64,000 nt of DNA from Euglena gracilis (GCA_039621445.1 CP154955.1:25394354-25458353), one strand, 5' to 3'. Positions 27,401 to 36,958 are shown, counted from the stretch's first letter. Notes: a model not told the origin generated them from the sequence alone. Program-made: numbers and translations.

Positions 27401-28732
27401 ACACTGGGTTGGGACTGTGTGGTGGCCCCTGTTAACAAGGCTGCAAATCAAAGGATCCCCCACAGTTCTGGTGCAGCCCCAGTGGGGACTTTTTCAAAAT
27501 TGCCTGGGGGAACACATGCCCCCCACAAAGTGGCCCCTCCTCTGTGTGCTGCTATCAGGGAGGGTCTACAGAGAAAACAAGTTTCATCTGAAAATATCAC
27601 ATTTTATCTGAACAAGCTGGGAAATTTGTCCAGATATGACAGAGCCTTCCAGTGTTTGTGGAATTTTTGTGTGGATCAAGGGGGTGATCCCCCCAACATG
27701 TCTCTGGAGGAAATTGCCAGTTGGATTTTCAGGCTGGCACAGCTGCAGCCTCATCAGGCCAGAAATGCTTACAGTGCTATTTTACTGGTGCCTGGTTGGG
27801 AACAAGTGCGTTTTTCAGCTTTCATCAAGCAGGCCAAGAAATTGTGGCAGTCCTCAGGGGAAAAGTATGCTGATTTTTGGGATGCTAAAACATTGTTGCT
27901 GGAGATCGAGTCCACCCCTCTGGAGTGGAGCTGTGTTCAGCAAGTCAGGGACAGGGCCATCATCATTTTGAGGATTTTTCACCTTTTCAGGTCAATAGAC
28001 TTGGCCAGATCAATCCGAAGGAAGTCGGTGCAAGGCGATGCCCACTACTGGGCCCTGCAGAGGAAGGGAGCCCGAACAATGAAGTTCGAACGATTACTCA
28101 CCCTACCCTCCATACCCACTTTGTCACCTGCACATCTGCTCGATCATTACGTGGCACTGACTGCATCTGTGGGAAAGAAAAGTGGTCCACTGTTTCTGGG
28201 TTTGAATCCCCCCCACCCCCCCTTGACTGCCAATAGCATTGGGCGGATAACGAAAAAATTCTTGCACAACCATGGCATTCCGACATCGGTGTTTGGTGCT
28301 CACAGCACCAGGGGTGCTGCAGTGAAAATGTATAAGTCTCTGGGTTTATCTTCGGAGATGGTGTGTGAATTGGGTTCTTGGAAAAATTTTGAAGCTTTCT
28401 CAAAACACTATTTGAGAATTGGGGCCGCCCTTTCGGCGGAAAAAATTTTATCGCAACATTTGGTGCACAGTGTCCCATCTTGGTGCAGTGCTGAGCAAGG
28501 GGGGTCCAGAAGTCCTGGGAAGAGCCCCCCTGACCTAGGACGGATGGACCTCACTGGCGAAGCACAAAACCAAGATGGGCCCGACCCCCCCTCCCCAAGT
28601 GTGCCAGTGAGGGCCGGGGGGGGGAGAGCCAAGTTCCAGTTTACAGCGGCAGCCAACTGTCGACGAATCTCAAGCAGTAAGAAGGCACCCCCCAAGAAAA
28701 AACATAAAACAACAGCCGGCGCAAAGAAGTAG
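24467..28732 (+). CDS. Element D long ORF: gag, overlapping open frame, tyrosine recombinase
   Basis: 1421 codons without a stop. Residues 1 to about 330 are a mostly helical, capsid-like gag with no known motif. Residues about 335-365 are KGG-type repeats (GGLKGAKGGFKGG), a likely nucleic-acid-binding tail in place of zinc knuckles. The middle (about residues 366-1020) overlaps the RT ORF in another frame and looks like translated shadow. From about residue 1020 it is a tyrosine recombinase: Arg in FRSIDLARS (about 1173), HSTRGAA (about 1279), GSWKNF, and the Tyr in SKHYL (about 1313). The stop at 28,730-28,732 directly precedes B2. Translation as one protein, or of the recombinase by internal initiation, cannot be decided here. 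Confidence 0.85.
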   Translation: MRDIKTKQAQLKMQIDNASEELFAALTTPENPQFEPTWATFIFDIDKLKTLLNKDMLKILNAGLQFNGGGLSTGTLSKRLFQVSGVAMVKSTFAPYRDAWLLGMALLSNLELPALEAAPDVAEAAFALTAAIEGEPWPEEGQAAPDKELEAVFDWDEPASALPKELQELWARSTRPEQKIDLKALLSAVPRFSGLPSRAPENNLLPAQKKKEDAALRAASQTVLHSLRILANNYVKDADPQLQARANLQVWQVLAELYHKLQGERKDLAVPGFCRTQNSGGSGDLLFTEEDVKSQRLEKNIQQISMGGQICQPSGHTFRSSTEPGQQYQFKWRGSKGGLKGAKGGFKGGFRSSFKGGWKGGRGKGVHPPPCIPCQGDIKGPDHGGRITFGPGRPFSKSQGGFISFGRTGSLSKTQALFSMVGEKCPPQSSETDHGRGRTPFSGATSSSQRATQISGRDRPGLAGDGRVCGRQGSQGGSLLGYKVPSSLVCSEEIRASGGRKTQAHFRLSRNKSRAGAPSFQIRSLERHFSTPAARHVGHQNRPQKRLFSLRAVPSPETFHQDEVRGQGFPNGRGLFWAKHPALLVDASHECIPEKVENKGFASFHLPRRYFAHCKVQKFGRKTHSHFAARFGGQWHVHKLQKVKHHPKPVGASSRFSDQSGKGSFTSTCCKIENRSKGIRQISHPDRNVMQKGSCHPGASEKFSHCPALSQGFYRLVGTIRGPTHHSGVGQKSTNSSSFKDPGQRGGGSAKGLGRQIFHTPQCSQKDSLRQFRQRVGGSRPHLRQPASRILEIRERPPHKHKGVKSCHFSHKKLSEIWRNRFSLHRQSGGLQLFKKGRGETAKVQLPHEAIFKLVSHTKDYSHSKLGQVRGHAGRWSKQVGHGQGRLHPKKVSFSDNFENFLRHSFLPPGRHVCQPRQQTTGQICVQVASSSSHSSQCFGMSPGKSAAGLCQSPLDPNSPVALQTQGQPPSHLSDCDPTLGWDCVVAPVNKAANQRIPHSSGAAPVGTFSKLPGGTHAPHKVAPPLCAAIREGLQRKQVSSENITFYLNKLGNLSRYDRAFQCLWNFCVDQGGDPPNMSLEEIASWIFRLAQLQPHQARNAYSAILLVPGWEQVRFSAFIKQAKKLWQSSGEKYADFWDAKTLLLEIESTPLEWSCVQQVRDRAIIILRIFHLFRSIDLARSIRRKSVQGDAHYWALQRKGARTMKFERLLTLPSIPTLSPAHLLDHYVALTASVGKKSGPLFLGLNPPHPPLTANSIGRITKKFLHNHGIPTSVFGAHSTRGAAVKMYKSLGLSSEMVCELGSWKNFEAFSKHYLRIGAALSAEKILSQHLVHSVPSWCSAEQGGSRSPGKSPPDLGRMDLTGEAQNQDGPDPPSPSVPVRAGGGRAKFQFTAAANCRRISSSKKAPPKKKHKTTAGAKK
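25560..27611 (+). CDS. Reverse transcriptase-RNase H-methyltransferase of element D
   Basis: 683 codons, intact, starting at a Met 90 bp after the KGG repeats of the overlapping gag frame. RT motifs: LISDCREIN (about residue 140), KIDLKNAYFHL (about 180), catalytic YLDD at 242-245. RNase H: HSDSSDKGWG (about 405), NIKELKAAI, LSIDNQVAYSYL, and DGLSRW. The DAM-like domain has FASPGNK, YANPPW (about 587-591) and VIPHW. The order is that of all DIRS elements. The last 90 bp or so overlap the start of the recombinase domain. All catalytic residues I can check are present. Confidence 0.92.
   Translation: MSTLPHVSPVRATLRGQTMAVESHLGQGGLSPKARAASSPLEGLAPFQRLRHCFPWWERNAPHRVQRLIMEGVEPHFQGQHLQVREQHKSQEEIDLALQVMAEYVDAKAAREVPFWGTRYLVPWFVLKKSEPQGGEKLRLISDCREINQELVPPHFKLDHWKDIFPHLQQGMWATKIDLKNAYFHLELSPALKPFIRMKLGDRVFQMEGACFGLNTLPYWWMQVMNVFLKRWRIKGLQVFIYLDDILLIAKSKSLAEKHTAILLQDLEDSGMSINFKKSNTTPSQLVHHLGFQINLEKGLLQVPAAKLKTVRKELGKFLTQTEMSCRKAAAILGQVRSFLTALPCLRAFTDLLVQFVDQHTIQGWDRKAPIPHHLRTQVKEVGGLLRDWEGRSFTHHSAVRRIHSDSSDKGWGALDLTSGSQLQEFWRSEKGLHINIKELKAAISATKSLAKYGETVFLSIDNQVAYSYLRKEGGRLPKFNSLMRPFLNWCHTQRITVIPNWVRSEDMLADGLSRWAMDRGDYTLKKSVFQTILKIFSGIHFYPQVDMFASPGNKQLDKFVSRWPHHQAIAVNALECPLENLQQVYANPPWTLILQWLCRLRDNPHLICLTVIPHWVGTVWWPLLTRLQIKGSPTVLVQPQWGLFQNCLGEHMPPTKWPLLCVLLSGRVYRENKFHLKISHFI
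28472..28579 (+). other. B1-A2, the internal complementary region of element D
   Basis: Bounded by an 11-bp inverted repeat (CCCATCTTGGT / ACCAAGATGGG). The first half equals B2, the second half equals A1, both in direct orientation. The junction of halves is at GGGGGGTCC|AGAAGTCC. Confidence 0.88.
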
Positions 28733-28768
28733 GTCCCATCTTGGTGCAGTGCTGAGCAAGGGGGGTCC
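28651..28768 (+). repeat. Right ITR and B2 of element D
   Basis: ITR 28,651-28,701, then 31 bp including CAGCCGGCGCAAAGAAG (also like the ITR ends of A/B and C), then B2 28,733-28,768, an exact direct repeat of 28,472-28,507. Confidence 0.85.
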
Positions 28769-28941
28769 ATGAGTGTTCGCACCTCCGATCCCCCATTTTC
28801 GGCCCAACCGTCTTTGCTTGGGAAACAACATTGCACCTTGGAGACGACATTGTGGGGGCAGTGGTATGGCAATCCACACAAAACAAAGCTAGGCACAGTG
28901 TCGCGGTGATATCTGCCGGGACAACCGTCCCCCGCCCCGCG
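28769..28941. other. Boundary between retroelement block and gene region
   Basis: No feature recognised. Base composition changes here from the retroelement style to GC-rich exon sequence. Confidence 0.4.
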
Positions 28942-29242
28942 CTATTCGCTGTCCGACAGGTCGTCCACCGCCCTCAACATCCGGGGCGGCAGCCGCCTTT
29001 TCTTCGGCGGTGGCGGCGCGTCGACCGGGGCCACATCGTCCTCCCCGCCTTCCCCCTCCCCCTCCGCTGGCGCCCCCTCCGCCTGCCCCCGCCCGCGGCG
29101 CAGCGCGGCGTGCACGGAGGCGGCGACGTTGGTGAGCAGTTTGTCCGTCGCCGCGGCCTGCGCCTCCTCGCGGCGCCGCAGCGCCTCCGCCGGGTCGGCC
29201 TCCGCCTCCCCCGCCGGCTCCTCCGCGGCCACCGGCACCATC
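28942..29242 (-). CDS. Ala/Glu-rich exon with basic patch, possibly the 3' end of the cyclophilin gene
   Basis: From a Met at 29,242 the frame reads about 100 codons to a stop at 28,942. It is Ala/Glu-rich and predicted helical, followed by an acidic stretch, then PPPPKKRRLPP (a likely nuclear localisation signal) and a Ser/Asp-acidic end (DDLSDSE). It lies 370 bp downstream of the last cyclophilin exon on the same strand, with a long TG repeat in between. Several nuclear cyclophilins have such tails. No AG acceptor lies directly before it, so it could also be a separate small gene. Confidence 0.5.
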
Positions 29243-29312
29243 CCCCGGCCAGGGGGTGGACCACACACAATGGGTGAACGGGTGGGTGGGCGGGTGGGTG
29301 GGTGTGGGTGTC

Positions 29313-29516
<204 letters not shown>

Positions 29517-29610
29517 TGGGAGGGGCAATTAGAGTCTGCTCCGCCAGGCAACCGACGTCAATGACAGGCAAACCACGTATGGACGGCATGCGACAATGCC
29601 CCAGGTCCCT

Positions 29611-32600
29611 GCCCTTGTCACAATCACTGATCTTCACCTGCATCTTCGGCCGGCCACTGTCACTGAGAGAGGAGGGATGGCGTGCTCACGAGAACACAGC
29701 ACCACCCATGGAAGCCTTTGGTGGGCGTCTTTCACGCTGGAAGGGCCGGACGAAGCAAGGAAATGCGTGCGAACACGATGACAGCCACCGTGTGCATAAA
29801 AAAGGGTGTGGTTTGACCATTTCGCCAACGACAGACCCTCTCTCCTCTGCTCTTCTTCCGACTCGGCCCAGTTTCAAACCAGATCCCTGTTGGGGGGTAG
29901 GGAGGGGCCGCCAGCGTTGCCAGTCGGGTGGCCCATTTGGGCAACGGCATTCTGTGGCCGGCAGCGGCCCAACCAAAAACGATCCATCAAGGTCATAGAT
30001 CCACTTAGTGACCCCCAGGGGGGGACTTTTCCCAGGCCCAAACCCACTGACCCACTTTCTTTCGAAAACCCACCCACAACCCCCCCCCCCCCACATTGGG
30101 GGTCAACCACCTACCAAAATCCAGCCAAAATCGGTCGAAACCACTGAGAAAATTTTCCTGGCCCGTCCTTCGGACAAAAACCTGACCCATCGCACCCCCA
30201 CCCCCAGGGGGGGTTCCAAAGGCCCTGACCCACGCACCCACTCTCAAAGACCCCACCCCCCCTGAGGGGAGAGGTCACACAGGTGTTAAGTGAAAGTCAA
30301 GCATGATCAAGGTACCCCCCAACTTTTCCGGTTCCTTGACAGCGGGGGGGGGTGCTTACACAAGGGGGGAAATCTGACTTAAAGAAATATCCGCCGCTTT
30401 GCGCTTTGGGGGTCCATTGCAAATTGAGAACGAGGAGCTGCCCGGTGCTTATACGGGGGGGGGACAAACTTGCTTCTCGGACCAAAAACCAACTCCCGTG
30501 ACTTTCCCAGTCCATCCCCTTCCGCTCTCCCCTCTCGCCCAGTGCACACCTCGTCTCGATCTGCTCGATGAGGCGGACGATCTCCATCCCCTGCACCACC
30601 TCCCCGAAGATGACGTGGTGCCAGGGCAGCTGGGGCCCCGAGGGGGGAGAGACAGAGGTGGAAGACACTCGGAGGGGACCGGCTCTTCACCAGGCTGCTG
30701 TGGTCACACTTTTCGACTGCTGTGACTGCTTTATACGCATGTGCATTTATATGCATGTGTACAAAATTATACATTATATCATTATATACTGTATTTTTTT
30801 ACATGTATATACATGTAAACTACCCATACACATACATTATGTACAACATATATACACATATGCAACATATACATATATGAAATAGACATATGGTTTTTTT
30901 GAGACAGAGATGCATGTGTAAATATTATGGATACATATGTTCATATAACCCACCAGACTTGGGCAGCAAATTTCAGGTTAAAAAAACGGGCTGGGGGTTT
31001 GGGGGTCTGTTCCGGCGCCCTGGGAGCAACCCATCCAGGTGCGGGGCCGGAGCCAGGGTGATGAAGAACTGGCTGCCGTTGGTGTTGGGCCCCGTGTTGG
31101 CCATCGCGAGGAGGCCCGGCCGGGTGTGCCGGTGCGGGGCCCCGCGCTTCTGCTTCTGGTGGCACACCCCAAACTGTATCGGAGAGTCGCCAACTGACGA
31201 AGGAAGAGCCCGGGGGGGGGGCAACTTTTAGGGGGCTGACTTAAGACTCGAATCCGAGTCTGAGGCATTTTCCAGAGAGCTCTGGTCCTCCCAGATATTT
31301 CCCTTGATCGCCTGCCATTCCCAAGATTCCCCAGAGCCCAACTCCTCAGCTCAGGGTGTCGGAGTTGTGAGCTGGCTACTTTCCCCACCAGCAGAAATCA
31401 GAAACATGCGGGTGGAGTTTGGCAGGGGATGGGGGTTGAGGGGGAAGAGGGGTTCCCATCCAGCCAAGGGAAAGCCCGTTCAAGAACCCTTCGTCCTCGA
31501 AGGCCTCCCCATAGATGCTCTCCCCACCCGTGCCGTTGCCGTGGCTGAAATCGCCGCCTGCGTGGGTATGGAGATGTGGGCGAGGCTGGGCTGTGGCAGA
31601 CAAACTGGTTTGTTTTAGTCAAACCCCACGCATCCAGAAATCTGCCGCCCCACCCTTGGAGGGCATTGGGAAGTCCGAAACCTGTCTCGGGGGGGGGGGC
31701 GTGTTTGTGCAAAAGATGAGTCAGATCCAGGGACGTGTTGTTTAGGCAAGGAGTAAAACTTGACTGAGAAAAATTGGTGCAATGTGCCAAAAGGAAAAAA
31801 TACTTCATTTTTTTTGGGATCTGCCATTCACCTGGAAGGCAAATACAAAATCAATACACTTTTGCAATCAATACATTCCGAAAAAAAGGTCAGTTACCCC
31901 CTCCTCCCAGGAGGGGCCATCTGTCCTATGTCAGTACTGGTCCCCTCTGGGGTGGGGGGGGGTAATGATTCCTTTCAGACAAGGCCTTTCATGCTTGCGT
32001 GCCATGAGCGAGTGGAAGCACATGTGGCGCGGCAAACACCTTGAATGAGGAACCTGGGCAGCACGCGGTGAATGGCACAGCCCTTGCGGTCAGGACCGGC
32101 GGACATCCCCCCTTTTCCTTGACCTCCTGCATCGGCGGCCCCTGTGGGGCAGGGGTACGTTTGGAGGTAGGCTCCACAGGAAGGTTCTTGAGCCTCCGCG
32201 AACGTCCTCGAACGACATTCGAGGTCGTTCGAGGAGGCCCGAGACCCTCCTCGAACCACCTCGAACATACTTTCGACGATGAAATTGAAAGCGAAAAACG
32301 TAAAATTTCAACTCCCTTTGTGGCCGATGCTCTTTTGCTGTTTTGTACGCAACTGTTTGGAGGGCCCAAACAAACAAAATCCCTTGTGTTACATATGCCC
32401 TGCGCGTGCCCCTTTGGCGTGCAAGTTCGTATCATAGGCAACTTTTCACAGAGCTCCCAAAACAACCCCATTCGTGTACGTAGGAGGAGGCTCAAGAGCC
32501 TCCTCGAAAGTTGTTCGGGCTGTTTAAGCCCCCCCCCCCTCAGGGGTTAATTAAAAAGGTTCGAGGAGGCTCAAGGTCCAGCGTTCGAGCTCGAGCCTCC

Positions 32601-32822
32601 TCCCGCGGTGACCCCCTCACCGCCCGTCCCCCCACCCCTGCGGCTGCCCTGGGGGTAGTGCAGCGGCTTCTTCCAGATGCGGCCCGCCCCCTTCTCGCCG
32701 GTGCACAGCGCGCGGAAGTTCTCGCACGTGCGGGGCAGCTCCGCGGCGTACAGCTGCACCTCAATGGCCCCCACCTCCCGCCCGTTGATGCTGATCGCCA
32801 GCCGGAGCCCCGGCCTCACCAT
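29611..32822 (-). CDS. Cyclophilin-type peptidyl-prolyl cis-trans isomerase, six exons
   Basis: Catalyses proline isomerisation. Exons by homology (minus strand): 32,822-about 32,655 ([32 protein letters not shown]); 32,082-32,040 ([11 protein letters not shown]); 31,557-about 31,487 ([21 protein letters not shown]); about 31,149-31,030 ([26 protein letters not shown]); 30,629-30,550 ([15 protein letters not shown]); 29,662-about 29,611 ([12 protein letters not shown]). Catalytic-site residues HRV, Q in LIQGGDF, NGSQFF and the H in HHVIF are present; the active-site Arg is the one in HRV. A Trp is absent from the HLDG region. Start Met 32,822 (MVRPGLRL) lies against a TG/CA repeat. Introns 2 and 5 fit GT-AG; introns 1, 3 and 4 do not join in frame at GT-AG. 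Confidence 0.92.
29700..30545. other. Intron of the cyclophilin gene and repeats
   Basis: No coding segment recognised. It contains C-rich homopolymers near 30,080 and 30,250 and G-runs near 30,345 and 30,455. The small ORFs on both strands have no family features. Confidence 0.5.
32165..32600. repeat. TTCGAGG-type satellite, cluster 1
   Basis: Two groups (32,190-32,280 and 32,475-32,600) of units such as GTTCGAGGAGG and CCTCCTCGAAC, in both orientations, inside cyclophilin intron 1. The same units form a denser cluster at 40,120-40,430. Confidence 0.75.
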
Positions 32823-32945
32823 GTGTGTGTGTGTGTGTGTGTGTGTGCGTGCGTGCGTGCGTGGGTGGGTGGGTGGGTGGGTGGGTGGGTGGGTGGGTGT
32901 GTGTGGGTGTGTGTGTGCGTGCGTGTGCGTGTGCGTGTGCGCGCG
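32820..32945 (+). repeat. (TG)n, (GTGC)n and (GGGT)n microsatellite abutting cyclophilin exon 1
   Basis: It begins at the very codon used as cyclophilin start (32,820-32,822). Confidence 0.95.
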
Positions 32946-33189
32946 CGTGCTGAAGCACATGCATGTGCGCACGCGCGAGAGTGTGTCTGTGTGCTGGACA
33001 GGCATAGAACAAATACATTGCACAGGATATGAATTTGAATAATAACACACGTCCCCGTCACTGCCAGAAAACTTCCCCAGAACAGCAGAGGCACCCGTCT
33101 CACGGTCTCCTCAGGAGAAAGGGCGGTGTCCAAGCGCTTAGCGCCAAAGGCCAGCCCTCCCCAGGAAACAGCGGTCACGGTGGAAGAGC

Positions 33190-33275
33190 GGGGCAGACTT
33201 CGTCTCCCGGTGCCGTCGCTGCACGTACCGGTAGTACTCGTGGGTGAACTTCAGCATCCCGCCGCGGGGGGACCA
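33190..33275 (-). CDS. Exon-like segment, unidentified
   Basis: The minus frame GGMLKFTHEYYRYVQRRHRE has the GC-rich codon use and compact look of the neighbouring exons, and lies 0.4 kb upstream of the cyclophilin start. It could be an upstream exon of that gene or the last exon of another. I recognise no domain. Confidence 0.35.
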
Positions 33276-33449
33276 CGGCGCTGTGCGGCCCCCAGGCAAC
33301 GAGGCCGCTGGGAATTGGGAGTCTGTGCAGAGACAGGCAGGGTTCGACGACGACAGGCAGAGGAGCATGGCCAAAGACTCTGGGGGCACACATTGGGCCG
33401 TGGACTCTGGGCTGTGATGGTCATCCGCAATCCCTCTGTGGGAATTCAG

Positions 33450-34120
33450 AGGTGAGGAAATTGATATCAGAGGATTTTGGGGAGATTGTGGGAATATTAC
33501 GGGAAAACTGTGTAAATCGAAAGAAAAAATTGCGGAAAAATTGATGTCGGGAGCGCAGACAAATCCGCTGGAGGGGATATGGAAAAAAATTATATCTTCC
33601 AGAAGTTTCACGTAGTTTGGAAGATTGGTGTGTGTTCTGAAGGTGCCATTTACATTTTTAACCAAAAATTCTTGAAAAAAAACATGCTTCCTTTGTGACT
33701 CTCAGGACATGCTGATTAGAAAAAAACAAATACAGAATTTGATCCAAAAAAGGGAAAAAATGACGAAAAGTTTGGTCTCACAGTCTCCGAGAAATCTGGT
33801 CCAAATTTTGGCATTTTCTAAATTGAAGTCATTTCCAGAAGAAATTAAAAGAGGGCAAACCCATTTTGGCTAAAATTTACAAAAAGCTTGCAAGATTTGG
33901 CAAACTTTACGCATTTCAGAAACAAAATAGGAACGAAAGTGCTTGTGTTCCCTGGTGAACCATTCAAAAAAAAATGGCTGGGACGCATTGCTTCTTCCAT
34001 TTTAAATTGACACAGACCGAGAGTGGAAACGGAAAAAATGCGGAAAATTGAGCAAATTGCGGGAATTGCAGAAACATTGCGGATATCAATTATTCACCCA
34101 GCAAATCCTCCCCAACCCTG
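33450..34120. other. A/T-rich spacer or intron
   Basis: Rich in AAAAT and GGAAAA runs, no ORF of note, no repeat structure recognised. Confidence 0.5.
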
Positions 34121-34319
34121 CACCGTGCCAAAGGTGCTGTTGCCTGAGGCGACCAACCTGCCAGAGGTCCACGGCACAAGGGAAGCGGCCGCAGCGACCT
34201 TTCCGGCCCTGGCGGGGGCAGTGCAGCGGCGGTGCAGCCCGTCGCCCGGCAGTGCGGCACGGCGCCGGGGGGGGGGCGGGGTCACGCGGGTCACACGGGT
34301 CACGCGGGTCACGCGGGGC

Positions 34320-34430
34320 ACGCGGTCGTGGGGGGCAGGGCTGGGCTGGTGGTACGGGCCCGGCCCAGGGGCCGGGGCACGACGCCGTACCCGTCCAAGA
34401 ACTGCAGCACCCCCGCCACCGACGTGAGGC
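34320..34430 (-). CDS. Exon-like segment, unidentified
   Basis: Minus frame with LTSVAGVLQFLDGYGVVPRP followed by a Pro/Ala-rich tail. All minus frames are open here because of the GC content, so frame choice rests only on the look of the peptide. Immediately downstream is a short (CACGCGGGT)n tandem repeat (34,283-34,322). Confidence 0.3.
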
Positions 34431-35153
34431 GCTGGGGCCAGGCGGGCCGGCGGGCGGCGGACGCTCTGCCCCCGCATCACTTTGGGGGACCACAGCACAT
34501 CGCGGGGGCTGACCCCGGACCCGACACATTGGCGGGACCCAAACCAAAATAACACAAAATCTAAACCAGCGCATGAGTGAGGCCCTACGGATGGCGGCTG
34601 TTGTGGAGACCCTCAACTGTTCAGCTGGAGACTCCAAACAAGGCGGCACCAGGGTGGGGTTCGGACCCCCTCCCTCCTCCTTTAAAGGTTTTGCGAAGCA
34701 CCGGAAACAAGAATTGGGACAAAAAAAGTCCAAACATCGTGTTTTTTTCGGTATGTTTGGCACTGTTTTTTTTTGAGAAATGAGACAAAACATACACCAA
34801 AAGTAATCTCTCTGGCCGCCGGAAAAAAATATTTTTCTTTTGGTTCTGGGGGTCCCGGACCTCCCCCTCCTTCCAGGTCCCAAGGGGGGGAAGGGGGGTG
34901 GTATAGACCCCCTCCTATGCGTTCGAAACCAACGCTCACTTAACACCATGAATTCTTAACGGGGGCTGGCTGGAAAAAGGTGCTGGCTGGACCCACCCCC
35001 CAGGGGGTTCTAGCCAGCTTGTCCAGCCAGCTTGGAGCTGGACCCGGAGGGTATCCGAAAAGCTAAAAAAAAGCCCAAATTCAGCTGGGTTAGCATTTTC
35101 AGCCAAAAAATGCCACTTTTGACACCTTCCCCAAAAATTTTCAGCACTTTGTG

Positions 35154-35212
35154 CCAATTCTTTTCGGTCCAGCCCAGCTTCGCTGGGCGGGGCTGGACCG
35201 AAAAAAATTGGC
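35154..35212. repeat. Hairpin: inverted repeat with 15-20-bp arms
   Basis: Arms TTTTCGGTCCAGCCC and GGGCTGGACCGAAAA around AGCTTCGCTGGGCG. The unit AGCTTCGCTGGGC occurs again 30 bp later. Upstream (34,965-35,050) CTGGCTGGA units are repeated. Confidence 0.75.
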
Positions 35213-36958
35213 AGCTTCGCTGGGCTGGATCCAACATTGTTTTAATGGATCACCGGGGGTCCGCAGCCCAGCTGGGAAAAAACGTGCTTGCTAAATGCAC
35301 TCCCCCCCCCCCGGGTAGGGTTCCTCCGGCTTAACAAAGCCCCTGCTTAACACCTTGGGTGGCACGCTGAAAACCGGATTGTTCGGACATTATTGGTAAA
35401 AGGTGTACCTCGTGAGGTATGTGTTTGGCGGCGTAAATTGCCCAATTAAAGGTTGACGTGGAGGACTGTTTCAACCCCAAAAGCAGCACCAAAAGCCCTG
35501 CTAATTTTCCGGTTTCGGTGTTGACTTAAAAATTTCCAGGGATCTCTTCTACTTGTGGAAATGGACAAAAATGCCCTTATACATACATATGTGTATGTAT
35601 CCCAATTTTGGCATCGGAGGAGGCAAATTTCCGCTTCCTACATTTTTTGGGGGGAGCAGTTCTCGGCTTCCCCCACCTCATGTCACACTAGTCTGACAAT
35701 CAAGCATCTGACAGTCTGACGCAGTCCAAAACAAACTCTCTCTTCCCATAAGCCGAACGTACGAGGCAGTTTCCAGTTTCCAGCCTTAGATGCCAAGGTT
35801 TGCTCCGAGGAAAAGGATTCCCGCTTCCTTTATGCAAGTTCAGCTTGGGGGGAGAGGCTCTCTGCCGCACCACGGCGACGCCACTTGATGGTGGGAGGAC
35901 CCGCATCAGGGGAAACGGAAACTGGTTTCCTCGGCGATTTGCCCAATTAGCTGAAAGGGCCCCAAAATGTCACTCTCCCATCGAGCCGGAACCCACCATC
36001 CACCATGTGCGGCAACCTGGCGTTGTTGAAGCCACACAGGACTTCAAAACCATCACATCGACATCCAGCTCTCTATAAAACGGCTCCAACCCCTGGCCCC
36101 CCCCCCCTGCATTCGTGCATCGTTCTTAACCCTATCCGTATCTGGATCGGGTTGGGCATGTTCTAGATGCTGACAGTCACAGCACAAAGTTAGCAGGTGA
36201 GCACTGCAGCACTGTTTTCAAGTGTGCGCACCAACCAGTTGGAAGCAGGTTTCAGCTTCCTGCGTTTACTATGGCGAACGTTTGACCACTCTTGCCTTCC
36301 CACACCGGGAATTTGAAACTGGTCAAGAGAAAGCTTCTTCCTCCTGACCTTCTTTCTCCTGACCATTTTTCAAAAATTTCGGCGTGCCTGCTCTCTGCAC
36401 CTCCGCCGACACCTCAAATTTCCTCATCGATGCCAAAAAGGGAAACAGTTATCGCGATCCCGACTTTTCTTCTTCTTTTCTTTTGCGGTCCTCGTACCTC
36501 CCCCATTTCGGGTCACTATACATGCGCCTCAAAATGCAGCAGAACCGGGCAGTGATGAAGCGTTTCTACGCTTCACCAAAAATGTTTGGGCACCTGTTGC
36601 TGATATCGACTTTCAATCAAAAACTTAGCCCCCTTTTCGCTCATTTTGGCCACTTATAGAAATCCCTCGCAAAAAGCCAAACCTCCCCCAAACGGCAAAA
36701 CGAAACTATCTAGAAATAGCTGAAAAAAATTAGATGGTTGGAGGAAGCGGTTTTCCGCTTTCTGTTCCGCTTCAAACTGCCAAAAGTTTTGGGCAGGTTC
36801 CGCCGCCAGAGAATGTCCTGTGCCAATGTCTCTTTTTGTTTGCCCCATCAAATCATTCCATCGATTTCAGGAAACCAGTGAAAATGGGATTGTGGCATGT
36901 GGCAATCGGACTTCAGGTATACATTTGAAACTATCCAAATAGGAATTTTTAGAATTTG
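35213..36958. other. Spacer, no gene recognised
   Basis: Lower GC than the exons. The ORFs here are short and unlike any family I know. Downstream of the dihydrouridine synthase stop codon (about 36,959). Confidence 0.5.

Larger units (their letters stand above)
24315..28768 (+). mobile_element. YR retrotransposon D (fourth family), apparently intact, with split direct repeats and ITRs
   Basis: Order: A1 (24,315-24,388), left ITR (24,389-24,440), gag, RT/RNase H/methyltransferase, recombinase, B1-A2 (28,472-28,579), right ITR (28,651-28,701), B2 (28,733-28,768). A1 repeats A2 and B2 repeats B1, both in direct orientation. That is the arrangement of PAT/Ngaro elements, while the ITRs are a DIRS trait. 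Both ORFs are uninterrupted. It sits next to fragment F on its left. Confidence 0.92.
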
